Shown here piece after piece: positions 1 through 8,924 of a stretch of 64,000 nucleotides of DNA. Position 1 is the stretch's first letter. Each line of letters begins with the position of its first letter. Origin of the DNA: Thermoplasmata archaeon. GTDB taxonomy: Archaea; Thermoplasmatota; Thermoplasmata; Lutacidiplasmatales; UBA184. A program made the translations under genes and the position numbers. The notes below the pieces were generated by a model. The model saw only the letters and a list, made by a program, of their open reading frames with translations. It was not told the DNA's origin and did not search any database. Where the stretch lies: contig JAJZYH010000002.1 in the NCBI GenBank assembly GCA_021798195.1, forward strand, positions 25,101-89,100. The letters run 5' to 3'.

Positions 1-186
1 GTCGCAGGCCCACATTGTATCCGGACCGGAGCTTCACGTGGACGACCTCCGGATCGGAAGAGGATTCCCGGGGGAGCAACCATCCCTCCCAGGTCTCCCC
101 CCCCGGCCTCCGGATCCGGAGAGACGTGCCCGGGGGGAGAGCCTGGATCTGGGAAGGTTGATCTGGGGAAGAGGGAACCGGTTCCG

Positions 187-687
187 TCATGCGGGCCCCC
201 TCCCCCCGGGCTCTTCCGGGCGACCGGCGCCTTCGCCGGACTCATCGCGGGAAAGGAACTCCTCACAAAATTGACGGATTCCCTGCTTCCACGCGAGGCA
301 GGCCGCCAGGAGGAAGAGGGGATCGGGAGGGTCCACCCGGGTCCAGTGGGAGGTCAACCGATGGACCGCAGCGTGGGGATCATCGTAGACCTCGGGATGG
401 GCCGCCTGATCCCTGCAGACCTCCTCGGCGACCGGCTCCATCATGGCGGACCAGATCCGCCGGCCGTGGGCTTCCCTCTCCGCCGGGCTTTCGGGGGCGT
501 TCCCCTCGGAGGAGCGCCCGGGAGGAGGATGGACGCGGATGCCGGGGCGTGCCAGAGGCTCCGCCGCTTCCGGGTGGCTCCGCTGGAGTTCCCTTTGGAG
601 GTTCTCCACATACGCCCGGGCCAGCTCCTCGAAGAGATCAGGGATGGGAAGTTCCAGGAACCGGTCCACCATCGCCGGATCGCCCAC
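187..687 (-). CDS. Hypothetical protein, leaderless GTG start
   Basis: A 166-residue protein that I do not recognise. It opens with VGDPAMVDRFLELP, has a helical segment (about residues 14-35), a low-complexity Pro/Ser/Glu linker (about 50-75), a second helical block containing WSAMMEPVAEEVC, and ends with a Cys- and Glu-containing helix and a Gly/Pro/Glu-rich tail. No signal peptide or membrane segment is visible. The GTG at 687 was chosen because a TATA-like box at 709-715 lies 25 nt upstream, as expected for a leaderless archaeal mRNA; in-frame TTG at 696 and ATG at 672 are alternatives. It is divergent from the HxlR regulator gene. Function is unknown. Confidence 0.6.
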   Translation of the reverse strand: MGDPAMVDRFLELPIPDLFEELARAYVENLQRELQRSHPEAAEPLARPGIRVHPPPGRSSEGNAPESPAEREAHGRRIWSAMMEPVAEEVCRDQAAHPEVYDDPHAAVHRLTSHWTRVDPPDPLFLLAACLAWKQGIRQFCEEFLSRDESGEGAGRPEEPGGRGPA

Positions 688-708
688 GGCGAGCAAACGT
701 CCCCGGCG

Positions 709-715
709 TATTAAA
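709..715 (-). promoter_or_regulatory. TATA box for the hypothetical gene
   Basis: On the minus strand this reads TTTAATA in otherwise GC-rich DNA, centred 25 nt upstream of the GTG at 687. That is the spacing expected for TBP/TFB-directed leaderless transcription. Confidence 0.55.
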
Positions 716-860
716 TGCCATACCAAGAGACGTCCGTGGGATCTCCTTCGCGCGGCGCCAGCCCATCCCCCTTCCCTCGAAGGTCGGGGGGCCCGGGACA
801 TGGACACTCGCCTCCTCCCCCACGGATCTTCCCAACTCCGATTCCCGGCGCGGGGTGGGA

Positions 861-867
861 TAATAAG
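861..867 (+). promoter_or_regulatory. TATA box for the HxlR-type regulator
   Basis: TAATAAG centred 27 nt upstream of the ATG at 891. This AT-rich island in GC-rich surroundings supports leaderless transcription from that ATG. Confidence 0.55.
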
Positions 868-890
868 GCGGGGTGCCTTCCCACGTCCGC

Positions 891-1364
891 ATGCCCGCGG
901 AATTGCCGAGTGGAACCGGCTTCCGCAGGGATCTCTCCTGCATGATCCGCGTGGGAGAGACTTCCTATTGCATCGACCCTGCGGGAGGGGTCATGGACCT
1001 CCTGGGGAGGCAGTGGACCCTGGCGCTCATCGGAATCCTCGGGAACCGTCCCAGCAGCCGTTTCAACGAGATCTGCAATGCCATCACGGGAGCCGGCAGC
1101 AAGGCCATTTCCGACCGTCTCAAGCGGCTCCGACGATTGGGCCTCGTGGAACGCATCGTGGTCCCGGAAGGCCCCCTCCGGGTCGAGTACCGGTTGACCC
1201 CACGGGGCAATAGCCTGCGGAACGCTCTGGTGCCTCTCCTGGCGTGGGCCGACGAGGTGCACGCCTCTCCCCCTCCCGACGTTCCGCCAAGGGACCCCGT
1301 CGGGGCTCCCACGAAGGGGGGAACAAGGGTCAGGCGGACCCTTCCCGGAGACTTCCGTGGGTGA
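891..1364 (+). CDS. HxlR-family winged-helix transcriptional regulator
   Basis: A DNA-binding regulator of about 157 residues with one MarR/HxlR-type winged helix-turn-helix. The family core runs from DLLGRQWTLALIGIL through RFNEICNAI, KAISDRLKRLRRLGLVER (recognition helix region) and VEYRLTPRGNSL (wing and last helix). A Cys lies just before the core (SYCIDPAG), where many HxlR proteins carry a redox- or ligand-sensing Cys. ATG 891 is preferred for its TATA spacing; ATG 942 (MIRVGETSYCID) is a shorter alternative that keeps the whole domain. It sits directly upstream of the SDR-hyuA-hyuB-FAH run on the same strand, so it is a reasonable candidate local regulator, but that is inference from position. 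The Pro-rich tail is poorly conserved in appearance. Confidence 0.85.
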   Translation: MPAELPSGTGFRRDLSCMIRVGETSYCIDPAGGVMDLLGRQWTLALIGILGNRPSSRFNEICNAITGAGSKAISDRLKRLRRLGLVERIVVPEGPLRVEYRLTPRGNSLRNALVPLLAWADEVHASPPPDVPPRDPVGAPTKGGTRVRRTLPGDFRG

Positions 1365-1510
1365 AGGGGTAGCATCTGCAACTTCATGGGCAACGACTTC
1401 TCCCGTTGTCCGGGCCGAGTGGAAGGGGACGGGCCATTCCGCGGCACTGGCTCTCCCTTCCGTGCGCAACGGCTAAGTGGGCATTGGGTCTGCCCGCGGG
1501 GGGTTTTCGG

Positions 1511-2263
1511 ATGCGTCGTTTGGAGGGGAAATTCGCCCTTGTCACCGGAGCGAGCCGGGGATTGGGTGCGGCCATCGCCCGTCAATTTTCCGCCGAAGGA
1601 GCCCACGTGGGAGTGGTGTACCGGTCCTCCGCGAAAGGGGCGCAGGAGCTCGCGGCGGAACTGGAGAGAGCGGGGGCCAAGGTGGACACGTTCCCGGCGG
1701 ACGTGGCCGAGGCGTCCGCGGTCCGCGGGCTCTTCGATGAGGTGGACCGGCGGTGGCGGCGCCTCGACATCCTCGTGAACAACGCCGGCGTCACCGGGAG
1801 CAGCCCCCAGGGGATCGATCCCGGTGCGTGGGACGACGTCCTGAACCCCAATGCGCGCGGCGCCTACCTCTGCACCCAGGCGGCGATCCCCCTCTTCCAG
1901 AGGAACCCCAAGGGGAAGGTCCTCTTCGTGAGTTCCGACGTGGTCATCACGGGGAGCGCCCGTTCGCCGCCGTACGCGGCGTCCAAGGCGGCGCTCCTCG
2001 CCCTCACCAAGTCCTATGCCCTCCAGCTGGCTCCCCACGTCCAGGTGAACGCGGTGGCGCCCGGATTCATGGACACGGAGTCCATCATGGCCCGGCCCGA
2101 CATGACCCCGCAGAAGATCGCGTCCATCAAGGAATCCACCCCGCTCCGGGACTTCACCCATCCTCAGGAAGTGGCCAAACTGGCCGCCTTCCTGTGCTCG
2201 GCGGAGGCCGACTTCATCACGGGAGAAGCGGTACTCATCAACGGAGGCCGGGTCCTGTGGTGA
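1511..2263 (+). CDS. Short-chain dehydrogenase/reductase (SDR)
   Basis: A classical SDR of 250 residues that would oxidise or reduce an alcohol/carbonyl with NAD(P). The Rossmann glycine motif TGASRGLG (about residues 12-19), NNAGVTG (about 87-93), catalytic Ser region VSSDV, and YAASK active-site Tyr/Lys are all present, followed by the usual C-terminal FITGEAVLINGG. Length matches FabG-like SDRs. ATG 1511 starts the conserved MRRLEGKFALVTG and lies behind a G-rich stretch. The next gene, hyuA, starts inside its stop codon, so the two are probably co-transcribed and translationally coupled. The substrate is unknown; the hydantoinase/FAH neighbourhood points to a catabolic role rather than fatty-acid synthesis. 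Confidence 0.9.
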   Translation: MRRLEGKFALVTGASRGLGAAIARQFSAEGAHVGVVYRSSAKGAQELAAELERAGAKVDTFPADVAEASAVRGLFDEVDRRWRRLDILVNNAGVTGSSPQGIDPGAWDDVLNPNARGAYLCTQAAIPLFQRNPKGKVLFVSSDVVITGSARSPPYAASKAALLALTKSYALQLAPHVQVNAVAPGFMDTESIMARPDMTPQKIASIKESTPLRDFTHPQEVAKLAAFLCSAEADFITGEAVLINGGRVLW

Positions 2264-4389
2264 GCGCTCCCCCCCGCACGGGATGGCGCGTGGGGGTGGA
2301 CATCGGGGGCACCTTCACCGATTTCGTCATCATGGACCCGTCGGGGAACCTCCGGATCGAGAAGACCCTCACCACCCCGGAGGACCTCATCGAGGCCATC
2401 TTCCGGGGCCTCTCCCAGAGCGGGGTCCCCCTCGCGGGGATCGAATACCTCGCCCATGGAACGACCCAGGGGTCCAACGCGGTGATCGAACGGAAGGGAG
2501 CGCGCACCGCACTGGTCACCACGCAGGGGTTCCGGGACGTCCTGGAGATCCGGCGCGGGCAGAGGGCCATCACGGACCCCCGGGACACCTACAACCTCCA
2601 GAAGGACCTCCCGCAAAGCTACGTGGGCGGCCGTCTTCCCCTCATCGAACGCCGGGACCGCCACGAGGTCCCGGAACGCGTGGACGTGCGGGGAGAGATC
2701 CGCATCCCCCTCGACGAAGCGGCCCTCCGGGGGGTGGCGCGCACCCTCAAGGAGGATCGCGTGGAGAGCGTCGCCGTGTCGTTCCTCTTCTCCTACCTCA
2801 ACCCCGCGCACGAACGACGGGCCGGGGAGATCCTCCGCGAGGAGCTTCCCGGGGTCCCCGTTTCCCTGTCCCACGAGATCCTTCCCGTGATCCGGGAGTA
2901 CGAGCGGACCAGCACCACCGTCATCAACGCCTACATCCAGCCCCGCATCGCCACCTACCTGGAACGGTTGGAGAGCCGCCTCCGGGAACAGGGGTTCCAA
3001 GGCCTCGTGACCCTCATGCAGTCCCACGGAGGGATCATGACCTCCCCCCGCGCACGACAACGCCCGGTGCACATCCTCGAGTCCGGCCCCGCGGCGGGGG
3101 TGGCGGCGGTGGAGTGGCTGGGGCGGCGGACGGGGACCCGGCACCTGCTCTCCCTGGACGTGGGGGGTACCACCGCGAAGGTCTGCCTGGTCCGGGACTA
3201 CCACGCCGAGACCACGACGAACTTCTGGATCGAGGACGACCATTTCCTGGGGATCCCGGTGACCGACCTCGTGGAGATCGGGGCGGGCGGGGGGACCCTG
3301 GCCCGGGTCGACGAGGGAGGGGCGCTCCTCGTGGGCCCCGAGAGCGCGGGCTCCCAACCGGGCCCGGCCTGCTACGGGCTGGGGGGGACAGGCCCCACCG
3401 TCACCGACGCGAACCTGCTCCAGGGCTACCTCAACCCCCAGTTCTTCCTGGGGGGAGCCATGCCCTTGAAGCCGGACCTCGCTGCAAGGGCGATCCGGGA
3501 GGCTCTCGCCAAGCCCCTGGGGGTTTCCCTGGAACAGGCCGCCCGCGGGATCATCCAGATCGTCAACGCCAACATGAGCGCCTCCATCCGCGTGATGAGC
3601 GTCCAGCGGGGCTACGACCCCCGCGACTTCACCCTCGTGGGCTTCGGAGGCTCCGGTCCCCTCCACGCCGCCGAGCTGGCGGCCGGGGTGGGGATCCCGC
3701 GCCTTCTGTTCCCACGGATCCCGGGCAACTTCTCCGCCCTGGGACTCCTCGTCTCGGACCTGAAGCACGAGGCCATGCGTTCCTTCGTCTCCACCACGCG
3801 CCAGGCCGATCCGGGGGCCCTGTCCCGGGCGTTCGGGGAGCTGGAGAGCGAGACTCTCGGAGCCCTTGCCGAGCAGGGGGTAGCGCGCCGCGACGTGACC
3901 CTCCTGCGTGCCGCCGACCTTCGCTACATGGGCCAGGCGCACGAGATCAAGGTCCCCGTGCCCGGCGGTCCCCTGCGCCCCCGCACCGTGCACCAGGTGG
4001 AGCGGACCTTCCACCGGCTGCATGAGCAGCATTTCAGCTATCGGGCGGAGGAAGCCGAGATCGAGATCATCACGTTGCGGGTCACCGGCCTCGGGCGGAT
4101 CCCCAAGCCGCGGGAACGGCCGCTCCCCCAGAGCGAGGGGGCGAGCCCCTCCCGGGCGAGGAAGGGGGAGCGGATGGCGTTCTTCGAGGGGCCGGGGAAA
4201 TTCGTCCGGACCGCGGTGTACGACCGGTCCCTGCTCCGGCCTGGACACCGCATCGCGGGCCCTGCCCTCGTGGAACAGCTGGACACCACGCTGGTCCTCC
4301 CCCCCGGTTCGGCGAGCACGCTGGACCGCTACGGAAACCTCCTCACCCGCCTCTCGGCCCGGCCACGGCGGGCCCGGAGGATCCCGTGA
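2260..4389 (+). CDS. hyuA: Hydantoinase/5-oxoprolinase family subunit A
   Basis: ATP-dependent ring-opening hydrolase subunit (HyuA/OplaH N-terminal half; COG0145), 709 residues. It has the actin-like ATPase opening VGVDIGGTFTDFVI, HGTTQGSNAVIERKGA, the central LSLDVGGTTAKV, and VGFGGSGPLHAAELA near the C-terminus. Members act with HyuB on hydantoins, 5-oxoproline or, in related carboxylases, ketones. The GTG at 2260 overlaps the SDR stop (GTGA), and its own stop overlaps the GTG of hyuB, so the three genes form a tight translational unit. No carboxylase-type gamma subunit follows, which argues for a hydantoinase/oxoprolinase rather than an acetone carboxylase. Specific substrate not determinable. 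Confidence 0.92.
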   Translation: MSAPPRTGWRVGVDIGGTFTDFVIMDPSGNLRIEKTLTTPEDLIEAIFRGLSQSGVPLAGIEYLAHGTTQGSNAVIERKGARTALVTTQGFRDVLEIRRGQRAITDPRDTYNLQKDLPQSYVGGRLPLIERRDRHEVPERVDVRGEIRIPLDEAALRGVARTLKEDRVESVAVSFLFSYLNPAHERRAGEILREELPGVPVSLSHEILPVIREYERTSTTVINAYIQPRIATYLERLESRLREQGFQGLVTLMQSHGGIMTSPRARQRPVHILESGPAAGVAAVEWLGRRTGTRHLLSLDVGGTTAKVCLVRDYHAETTTNFWIEDDHFLGIPVTDLVEIGAGGGTLARVDEGGALLVGPESAGSQPGPACYGLGGTGPTVTDANLLQGYLNPQFFLGGAMPLKPDLAARAIREALAKPLGVSLEQAARGIIQIVNANMSASIRVMSVQRGYDPRDFTLVGFGGSGPLHAAELAAGVGIPRLLFPRIPGNFSALGLLVSDLKHEAMRSFVSTTRQADPGALSRAFGELESETLGALAEQGVARRDVTLLRAADLRYMGQAHEIKVPVPGGPLRPRTVHQVERTFHRLHEQHFSYRAEEAEIEIITLRVTGLGRIPKPRERPLPQSEGASPSRARKGERMAFFEGPGKFVRTAVYDRSLLRPGHRIAGPALVEQLDTTLVLPPGSASTLDRYGNLLTRLSARPRRARRIP

Positions 4390-6302
4390 CCCCGCGCGGA
4401 GGAGGGGCGCGGAGACGTCCCTCGCGCGGCTCCCGGAGGACCGACCCCTTCACCCTGGAGGTGATCCGGGGTCTCCTGGAAGCGGTCCCGCGGGAAATGG
4501 CCTCCACGCTCAAGAGGACCTCCTTCCATCCCATCTTCAACGAGGTGAACGACTTCTCCTGCGCCATCTTCGACGCGCGGGGGGACATGGTGGCCCAGTC
4601 GGTGAGCAACCCCCCCCAGTTGGGGACCATGGAATCGTCGGTCAAGGCCGCGATCCAGGAGATCGGACTGGAGAGCCTCCACCCCGGGGACGTGGTGATC
4701 CACAACGACCCGTACCGGGGAGGAAACCACCTCCCCGACGTGACCATCCTCATGCCCGTCTTTCACCGGGGCGCACTCGTCCTCTTCCCGGCCAACCGGG
4801 GGCACCACGGGGACATCGGAGGCATCCGCCCGGGGTCCTTCGCAGGGGACTCCACCAGCATCTTCCAGGAAGGGATCCGCATCCCTCCCCTTCTCCTCTA
4901 CCAGCGGGGGAAGCTCAACCGGGGTGTCCATGACCTGCTCATGGCCAATGTCCGGACCCCCCACTACATGACCGGCGACCTGAGGGCCCAGGTGGCGGCC
5001 TGCGAGACGGGAGGCGCCCGGATCCGGGAGATGATGAACCGGTACGGGGCCGCACTCATCGAGGAAGCGGCCCGCTACGCCATGGACCATTCCGAGCGGC
5101 TGATCCGCCGGGAGATCTCCCGGTGGCGGCCCGGCACGTACACCTTCGAGGATTTCCTCGATTCCGACGGGATCGAGCGGGACCGCCCGGTCCGGATCCG
5201 CGCCACCGTCACGGTGAAGGGATCCTCCGTCCACTTCGACTATTCCGGCAGCGACCCCATGGTCCGGGGGCCGGTGAACGCCACCTTCGGGGTGCTCACC
5301 TCGGCCACCTACAACGCGATCCTGTGCCTCACGGACCATCGGATCCCCACCAACCATGGGTGCTACCGGCCCATCTCCCTCACGGCTCCGGATGGATCCG
5401 TGGTGAATGCGCGCTTCCCCGCGCCCGTCGTGGGAGGCAACACGGAGACCAACAACCGGATCACCGATGCGATCTGGGCGGCCCTGGCCCCCATCCTCCC
5501 CCGGCGCGTCACGGCGGCGGACATGGGCACCACCTTCAACGTGAGCGCGGGAGGACCCGATCCGCGGACCGGCCGGTATTACGTGTGGTACCTGAGCCCC
5601 CCGGGAGGAATGGGAGCCCGGGCGACCAAGGACGGGATGGGGATGGTCGTGGGGGCGAAGCTGGGCGGGTTCCCCGCGCACATCTCCCTCGAGGTCTTCG
5701 AGTCGCACTTCCCCTGGTTCTCCCACGAGTACTCCATCGCGCCGGACTCCGGGGGCCCGGGCCGGTTCCGCGGGGGGTTGGGCGTCCGCTGGAGGATCAG
5801 CCCGGTGGACCATACCGCCGAACTCACCATCAACACCGATCGGATCTTCATCTCGCCCTACGGCCTCTTCGGGGGATATCCGGGCCTCCATGGACGGTTC
5901 GTGGTGGCCCGGGACAGCGGGTCGGAGGAGGGTGTGGAGGTGGGGAAGGGGAGCTTCGCGGTCCGCCCGGGCGAGACCATCTTCCTCCGGACGCCCGGCG
6001 GGGGTGGCTACGGCTCCCCGCTGGAGCGGGATCCCCTCGCGGTCCTGCGCGACGTGCGGAACGGCGTGGTGAGCCCGGAACGGGCTCAAGAGGACTACGG
6101 CGTCGTGCTGACCCCGGACGGCGCCAGTGTGGACGCGCCGGCCACGGCGGCCCTGCGGACGCGCCTCGCGGGGGAACGGCATCGGGAGACCATCTTCCTG
6201 GACCAGGGGCAAGCCATATACGCGCGGCAAAGGTTCCGCATCGTGGCCCTCACGGATGCGCCGGCCTCCGTGGCCGAGGACGACCCGGGACCGCCCCCGT
6301 AG
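4386..6302 (+). CDS. hyuB: Hydantoinase/5-oxoprolinase family subunit B
   Basis: Partner subunit of HyuA (COG0146), 638 residues. The hallmark region is present: DPFTLEVIRGLLEAVPREM, NEVNDFSCAIFDARGDMVAQ, GDVVIHNDPYRGGNHLPDV, and ANRGHHGDIGG, followed by the long C-terminal domain ending with FLRTPGGGGYGSPLERDP. These His/Asp-rich loops form the metal and substrate site in relatives. Start GTG 4386 overlaps the hyuA stop by 4 nt. The 13-nt gap to the FAH-family gene suggests one operon. The last roughly 60 residues beyond the glycine-rich motif are less conserved in appearance. Confidence 0.92.
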   Translation: MTPRGGGARRRPSRGSRRTDPFTLEVIRGLLEAVPREMASTLKRTSFHPIFNEVNDFSCAIFDARGDMVAQSVSNPPQLGTMESSVKAAIQEIGLESLHPGDVVIHNDPYRGGNHLPDVTILMPVFHRGALVLFPANRGHHGDIGGIRPGSFAGDSTSIFQEGIRIPPLLLYQRGKLNRGVHDLLMANVRTPHYMTGDLRAQVAACETGGARIREMMNRYGAALIEEAARYAMDHSERLIRREISRWRPGTYTFEDFLDSDGIERDRPVRIRATVTVKGSSVHFDYSGSDPMVRGPVNATFGVLTSATYNAILCLTDHRIPTNHGCYRPISLTAPDGSVVNARFPAPVVGGNTETNNRITDAIWAALAPILPRRVTAADMGTTFNVSAGGPDPRTGRYYVWYLSPPGGMGARATKDGMGMVVGAKLGGFPAHISLEVFESHFPWFSHEYSIAPDSGGPGRFRGGLGVRWRISPVDHTAELTINTDRIFISPYGLFGGYPGLHGRFVVARDSGSEEGVEVGKGSFAVRPGETIFLRTPGGGGYGSPLERDPLAVLRDVRNGVVSPERAQEDYGVVLTPDGASVDAPATAALRTRLAGERHRETIFLDQGQAIYARQRFRIVALTDAPASVAEDDPGPPP

Positions 6303-6315
6303 GGCCGAGGGAGTT

Positions 6316-7305
6316 ATGCGCCTCGTCACGTACGTGGAGCCCTACTACGGGATGGACCGCGCGGGGTTCCTCCTCGACGGACACGTCATCGACGTGCAGA
6401 GGTCCCTTGAGTTCGCCCTGGCCGAGGAGGACCCCGCCGGCGCCCGGGAGCTCTCCCTGGCGCTGGGCCCCCCGGACGTCAAGGAGATCCTGCGCCGCGG
6501 GACGAGGGCCCACAAGGCCCTCCAGGAGCTTGAGACGCGGCTCTCCCGCGAGGCCGAGTTCCGCCGGCAGCTGGAGGGGTCCATGCCGCACTCCACGTTC
6601 CGGGAGCACGAGGTGCACCTGAGGGCCCCCATCCCCAAGCCGGAGAAGATCATCCACACCGCGGGAAACTTCCGGGAGCATGCCCAGGAGGGCTCGGCGG
6701 CGGGCTGGGAATTCCCCATGCCCCACTGGATCTCGTTCCTCAAGAGCCCCACCGCCATCATCGGGCCCTACGATCCCATCGTGAAGCCCCGGCACACCAA
6801 GATGCTGGACCACGAGATCGAGGTGGGGATCGTGATCGGGAAGCGGGGGAAGTACATCCCCAAGGAGAAGGCCTGGGACCACATCGCGGGGCTCACCGTC
6901 TTCAATGACGTGACCGCGAGGGACATCCAGAGGGAGGAGATGAAGAGCGGACTCCTCAACTTCGGGAAGAACATGGACACGTTCGCCGTGTTCGGCCCCG
7001 CGCTGGTCACCCGGGAGAGCCTCCCCGACCCCCACAACCTGAGGATGGAACTGCGGGTGAACGGGGACCCGAGGCAGGTCTCCTCCACGGCCCGTCTCTC
7101 CGTGACCATCCCCGAGATCGTGGAGCACTACTCCTGGGTGACGCTGGAGCCGGGGGACATCATCAGCACGGGAACGGTCCAGGGCGTGGCGGCATTCCGC
7201 AAGCCGGATCCCACTCCCTTCTTCCTGAAGCACGGGGACCTCGTGGAGAGCGAGGTGGAGGGTCTGGGATGCCAACGGAACCGGATCCAGGACGAGGCCC
7301 CGTGA
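6316..7305 (+). CDS. Fumarylacetoacetate hydrolase-family protein
   Basis: A 329-residue FAH-superfamily enzyme (COG0179), which hydrolyses, decarboxylates or isomerises beta-dicarbonyl-type acids using a divalent metal. An N-terminal helical region (about 1-100) precedes the FAH core: EKIIHTAGNFREHAQEG, DHEIEVGIVIGKRG (metal-binding Glu residues), TVFNDVTARDIQREE, and PGDIISTGTVQGVAAF, ending with ESEVEGLGCQRN. ATG 6316 follows a GAGG-type ribosome site 13 nt after hyuB. In aromatic and heterocycle catabolism such enzymes process the ring-opened product, which fits the operon, but the exact reaction is not evident. Confidence 0.9.
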   Translation: MRLVTYVEPYYGMDRAGFLLDGHVIDVQRSLEFALAEEDPAGARELSLALGPPDVKEILRRGTRAHKALQELETRLSREAEFRRQLEGSMPHSTFREHEVHLRAPIPKPEKIIHTAGNFREHAQEGSAAGWEFPMPHWISFLKSPTAIIGPYDPIVKPRHTKMLDHEIEVGIVIGKRGKYIPKEKAWDHIAGLTVFNDVTARDIQREEMKSGLLNFGKNMDTFAVFGPALVTRESLPDPHNLRMELRVNGDPRQVSSTARLSVTIPEIVEHYSWVTLEPGDIISTGTVQGVAAFRKPDPTPFFLKHGDLVESEVEGLGCQRNRIQDEAP

Positions 7306-7332
7306 TCCCCCGCCCCGGGGGGGTGGGACGCC

Positions 7333-8184
7333 ATGGATGACCGCTTCCTGGGCCACCTCACGGAGCGCAAGGGGCATCCCATCGCCATCGCCACCATCGT
7401 GAGCACCGAGGGGTCCACCCTGGGGAAGCCCGGCTTCAAGATCCTGGTGGATGCCGAGGGGCAGATCGTCCATGGAACGTTGGGGGGCGGGTGCCCCGAG
7501 GGCCCCATCGCCCAGATCGCCCAGGAAGTGATTGCCACGGGACGACCCCGCCTCGTCCGGGTCCATCTCGAGGACGTGGGTTCGGCCCTCCGGGGCATGA
7601 CGCGGTCCGAGGACGAGATCCACGTGGAGACCAACTGCGGGGGGACCCTCTCCATCTTCGTGGAGCGCTACGCGCCCCGGCCGGAGGCGCTCATCTTCGG
7701 CGACAGCCACCGGGGACCCATCGAGGAGGCCCTGGTGCGCCTCCTGCAGATCGAGGGGTTCCGGGTGCGCGTCCACAACGTGGTGGGCGCCTGCCCGCTC
7801 GCGGACCAGGTGGACACGTCGGACGACCCTTCCACGGTGCCGGTGGGTCCCGAGGACTACGTGGTGGTGGCCACCCGGGGATCCCGGGACTCGAGGATCC
7901 TCGCCCACGTCCTGGAAGCCCGTCCCCGGTACGTGGGGCTCATCGCGAGCCGGCACCGCGCCCAGGAGACCTTCCGGGAGCTCCGGGAGCAGGGCCTTCC
8001 CGAGGAGAGCTGGCGCTCGGTGCACACACCGGCGGGGATCTCCATCGGCGCCATCACGCCCGAGGAGATCGCCCTGAGCGTGGCCGCCGAGATCGTGGCC
8101 GTCCGACGGGGATCCGATCCGGCCCGGGGGACCCCCGCTGGGAAGGGACCAGGTCGAGGACCAGCGCCCTCAACGGGGTCGTGA
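7333..8184 (+). CDS. XdhC/CoxI-family molybdoenzyme maturation factor
   Basis: A 283-residue XdhC-type chaperone, needed in known systems to sulfurate and insert the molybdenum cofactor into xanthine dehydrogenase-family enzymes. The N-terminal XdhC domain has IATIVSTEGSTLGKPG and the LGGGC motif with its Cys; the C-terminal Rossmann-like domain has VVVATRGSRDSRILAHVLE, RYVGLIASRHR, and ISIGAITPEEIALSVAAEI. The tail after about residue 260 is Gly/Pro-rich. ATG 7333 lies 27 nt after the FAH gene. Its presence between hyuAB/FAH and moaB, and next to the CoxMSL-type operon, links this operon to molybdenum hydroxylase assembly. Confidence 0.88.
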   Translation: MDDRFLGHLTERKGHPIAIATIVSTEGSTLGKPGFKILVDAEGQIVHGTLGGGCPEGPIAQIAQEVIATGRPRLVRVHLEDVGSALRGMTRSEDEIHVETNCGGTLSIFVERYAPRPEALIFGDSHRGPIEEALVRLLQIEGFRVRVHNVVGACPLADQVDTSDDPSTVPVGPEDYVVVATRGSRDSRILAHVLEARPRYVGLIASRHRAQETFRELREQGLPEESWRSVHTPAGISIGAITPEEIALSVAAEIVAVRRGSDPARGTPAGKGPGRGPAPSTGS

Positions 8185-8205
8185 ACACCCGGGAGGCCTC
8201 GGGCC

Positions 8206-8763
8206 ATGGCGAACCACCTCCTCCTCCAGAGAGCGCGGATCCGGGAGCGGCAGAGCCGGATCCGCGGAAGGCTCACCTGCGCCGTGATCCTGGTGAGCCA
8301 GAGCTTGAGCCGGACCCCGGACCTCCCGACCCGGATGAACCGAAAGAGCACTTCCCTCCCCCTCGCGAAACGCCTCCTGGAACGGGCCGGTCACCGGGTC
8401 CCCGTCGTGGACGTCACCGGCGAGGACCCAAACGCCATCCGGCGGGCGCTCCGGGCGGCCCAACGGGCCCCCGGAATGGATGCTGTCTTCTTCCTGGGAG
8501 GCACGGGGATCACCCGGGGGGACCACACCGTGGAGGCGCTCCGACCGCTCTTCGCGAAGGAGCTCCCGGGGTTCGGGGAACTCTTCCGGGCCCGGGCCGT
8601 GGAGCGGATCGGGCCCGCGGGGATGATGTCCCGGGCCACCGCGGGCGTGGTGGGTCCTCACCTGGTGTTCGCTCTTCCCGGCTCCCCGGACGCGGTGGCC
8701 ACCGGGATCCGCCTGGTCCTTCCCGTCCTGTCGCTCATGCTGGATGCCGCCCGGCGAACGTGA
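8206..8763 (+). CDS. moaB: MoaB/MogA-like molybdenum cofactor protein
   Basis: A 185-residue MoaB/Mog-family protein that adenylates molybdopterin before molybdenum insertion. After an Arg-rich N-terminus (about 25 residues) the fold is recognisable: CAVILVSQSLSRTPD, the substrate-binding FFLGGTGITRGDHTVEAL, PGFGELFRARAVERIG, MMSRATAGVVGPHLVFALPGSPDAV. Typical MoaB proteins are about 170 residues, so length is normal. It begins 21 nt after xdhC and is probably in the same transcript. It supports the idea that the operon serves the nearby molybdenum hydroxylases. Confidence 0.9.
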   Translation: MANHLLLQRARIRERQSRIRGRLTCAVILVSQSLSRTPDLPTRMNRKSTSLPLAKRLLERAGHRVPVVDVTGEDPNAIRRALRAAQRAPGMDAVFFLGGTGITRGDHTVEALRPLFAKELPGFGELFRARAVERIGPAGMMSRATAGVVGPHLVFALPGSPDAVATGIRLVLPVLSLMLDAARRT

Positions 8764-8893
8764 CGGAGCATCGGGAGATCCCGGGACGCCGTCAGTGGGT
8801 GCCGCATTGCGTCTTGTGACGGTCCGGAGGGTGCCCCGGGAGGAGCCCCACGGTCTCCGGACGATGTGGGATTCACCTTCCGCCGAGACAAGG

Positions 8894-8899
8894 CTTATG
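8894..8899 (+). promoter_or_regulatory. Weak TATA box for the LeuA-like gene
   Basis: CTTATG centred about 28 nt upstream of the GTG at 8925, consistent with leaderless transcription. The intergenic stretch 8764-8924 shows nothing else recognisable. Confidence 0.4.
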
Positions 8900-8924
8900 G
8901 CTCGTAGCCTGTGCTCCAGCGCAG

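Noticed and set aside
2164..6329. Very long minus-strand open frames (694 and 666 codons) opposite hyuA and hyuB
   Set aside because: They are His/Gly/Arg/Asp-rich antisense shadows created by high GC content; the plus strand encodes clear HyuA and HyuB motifs.
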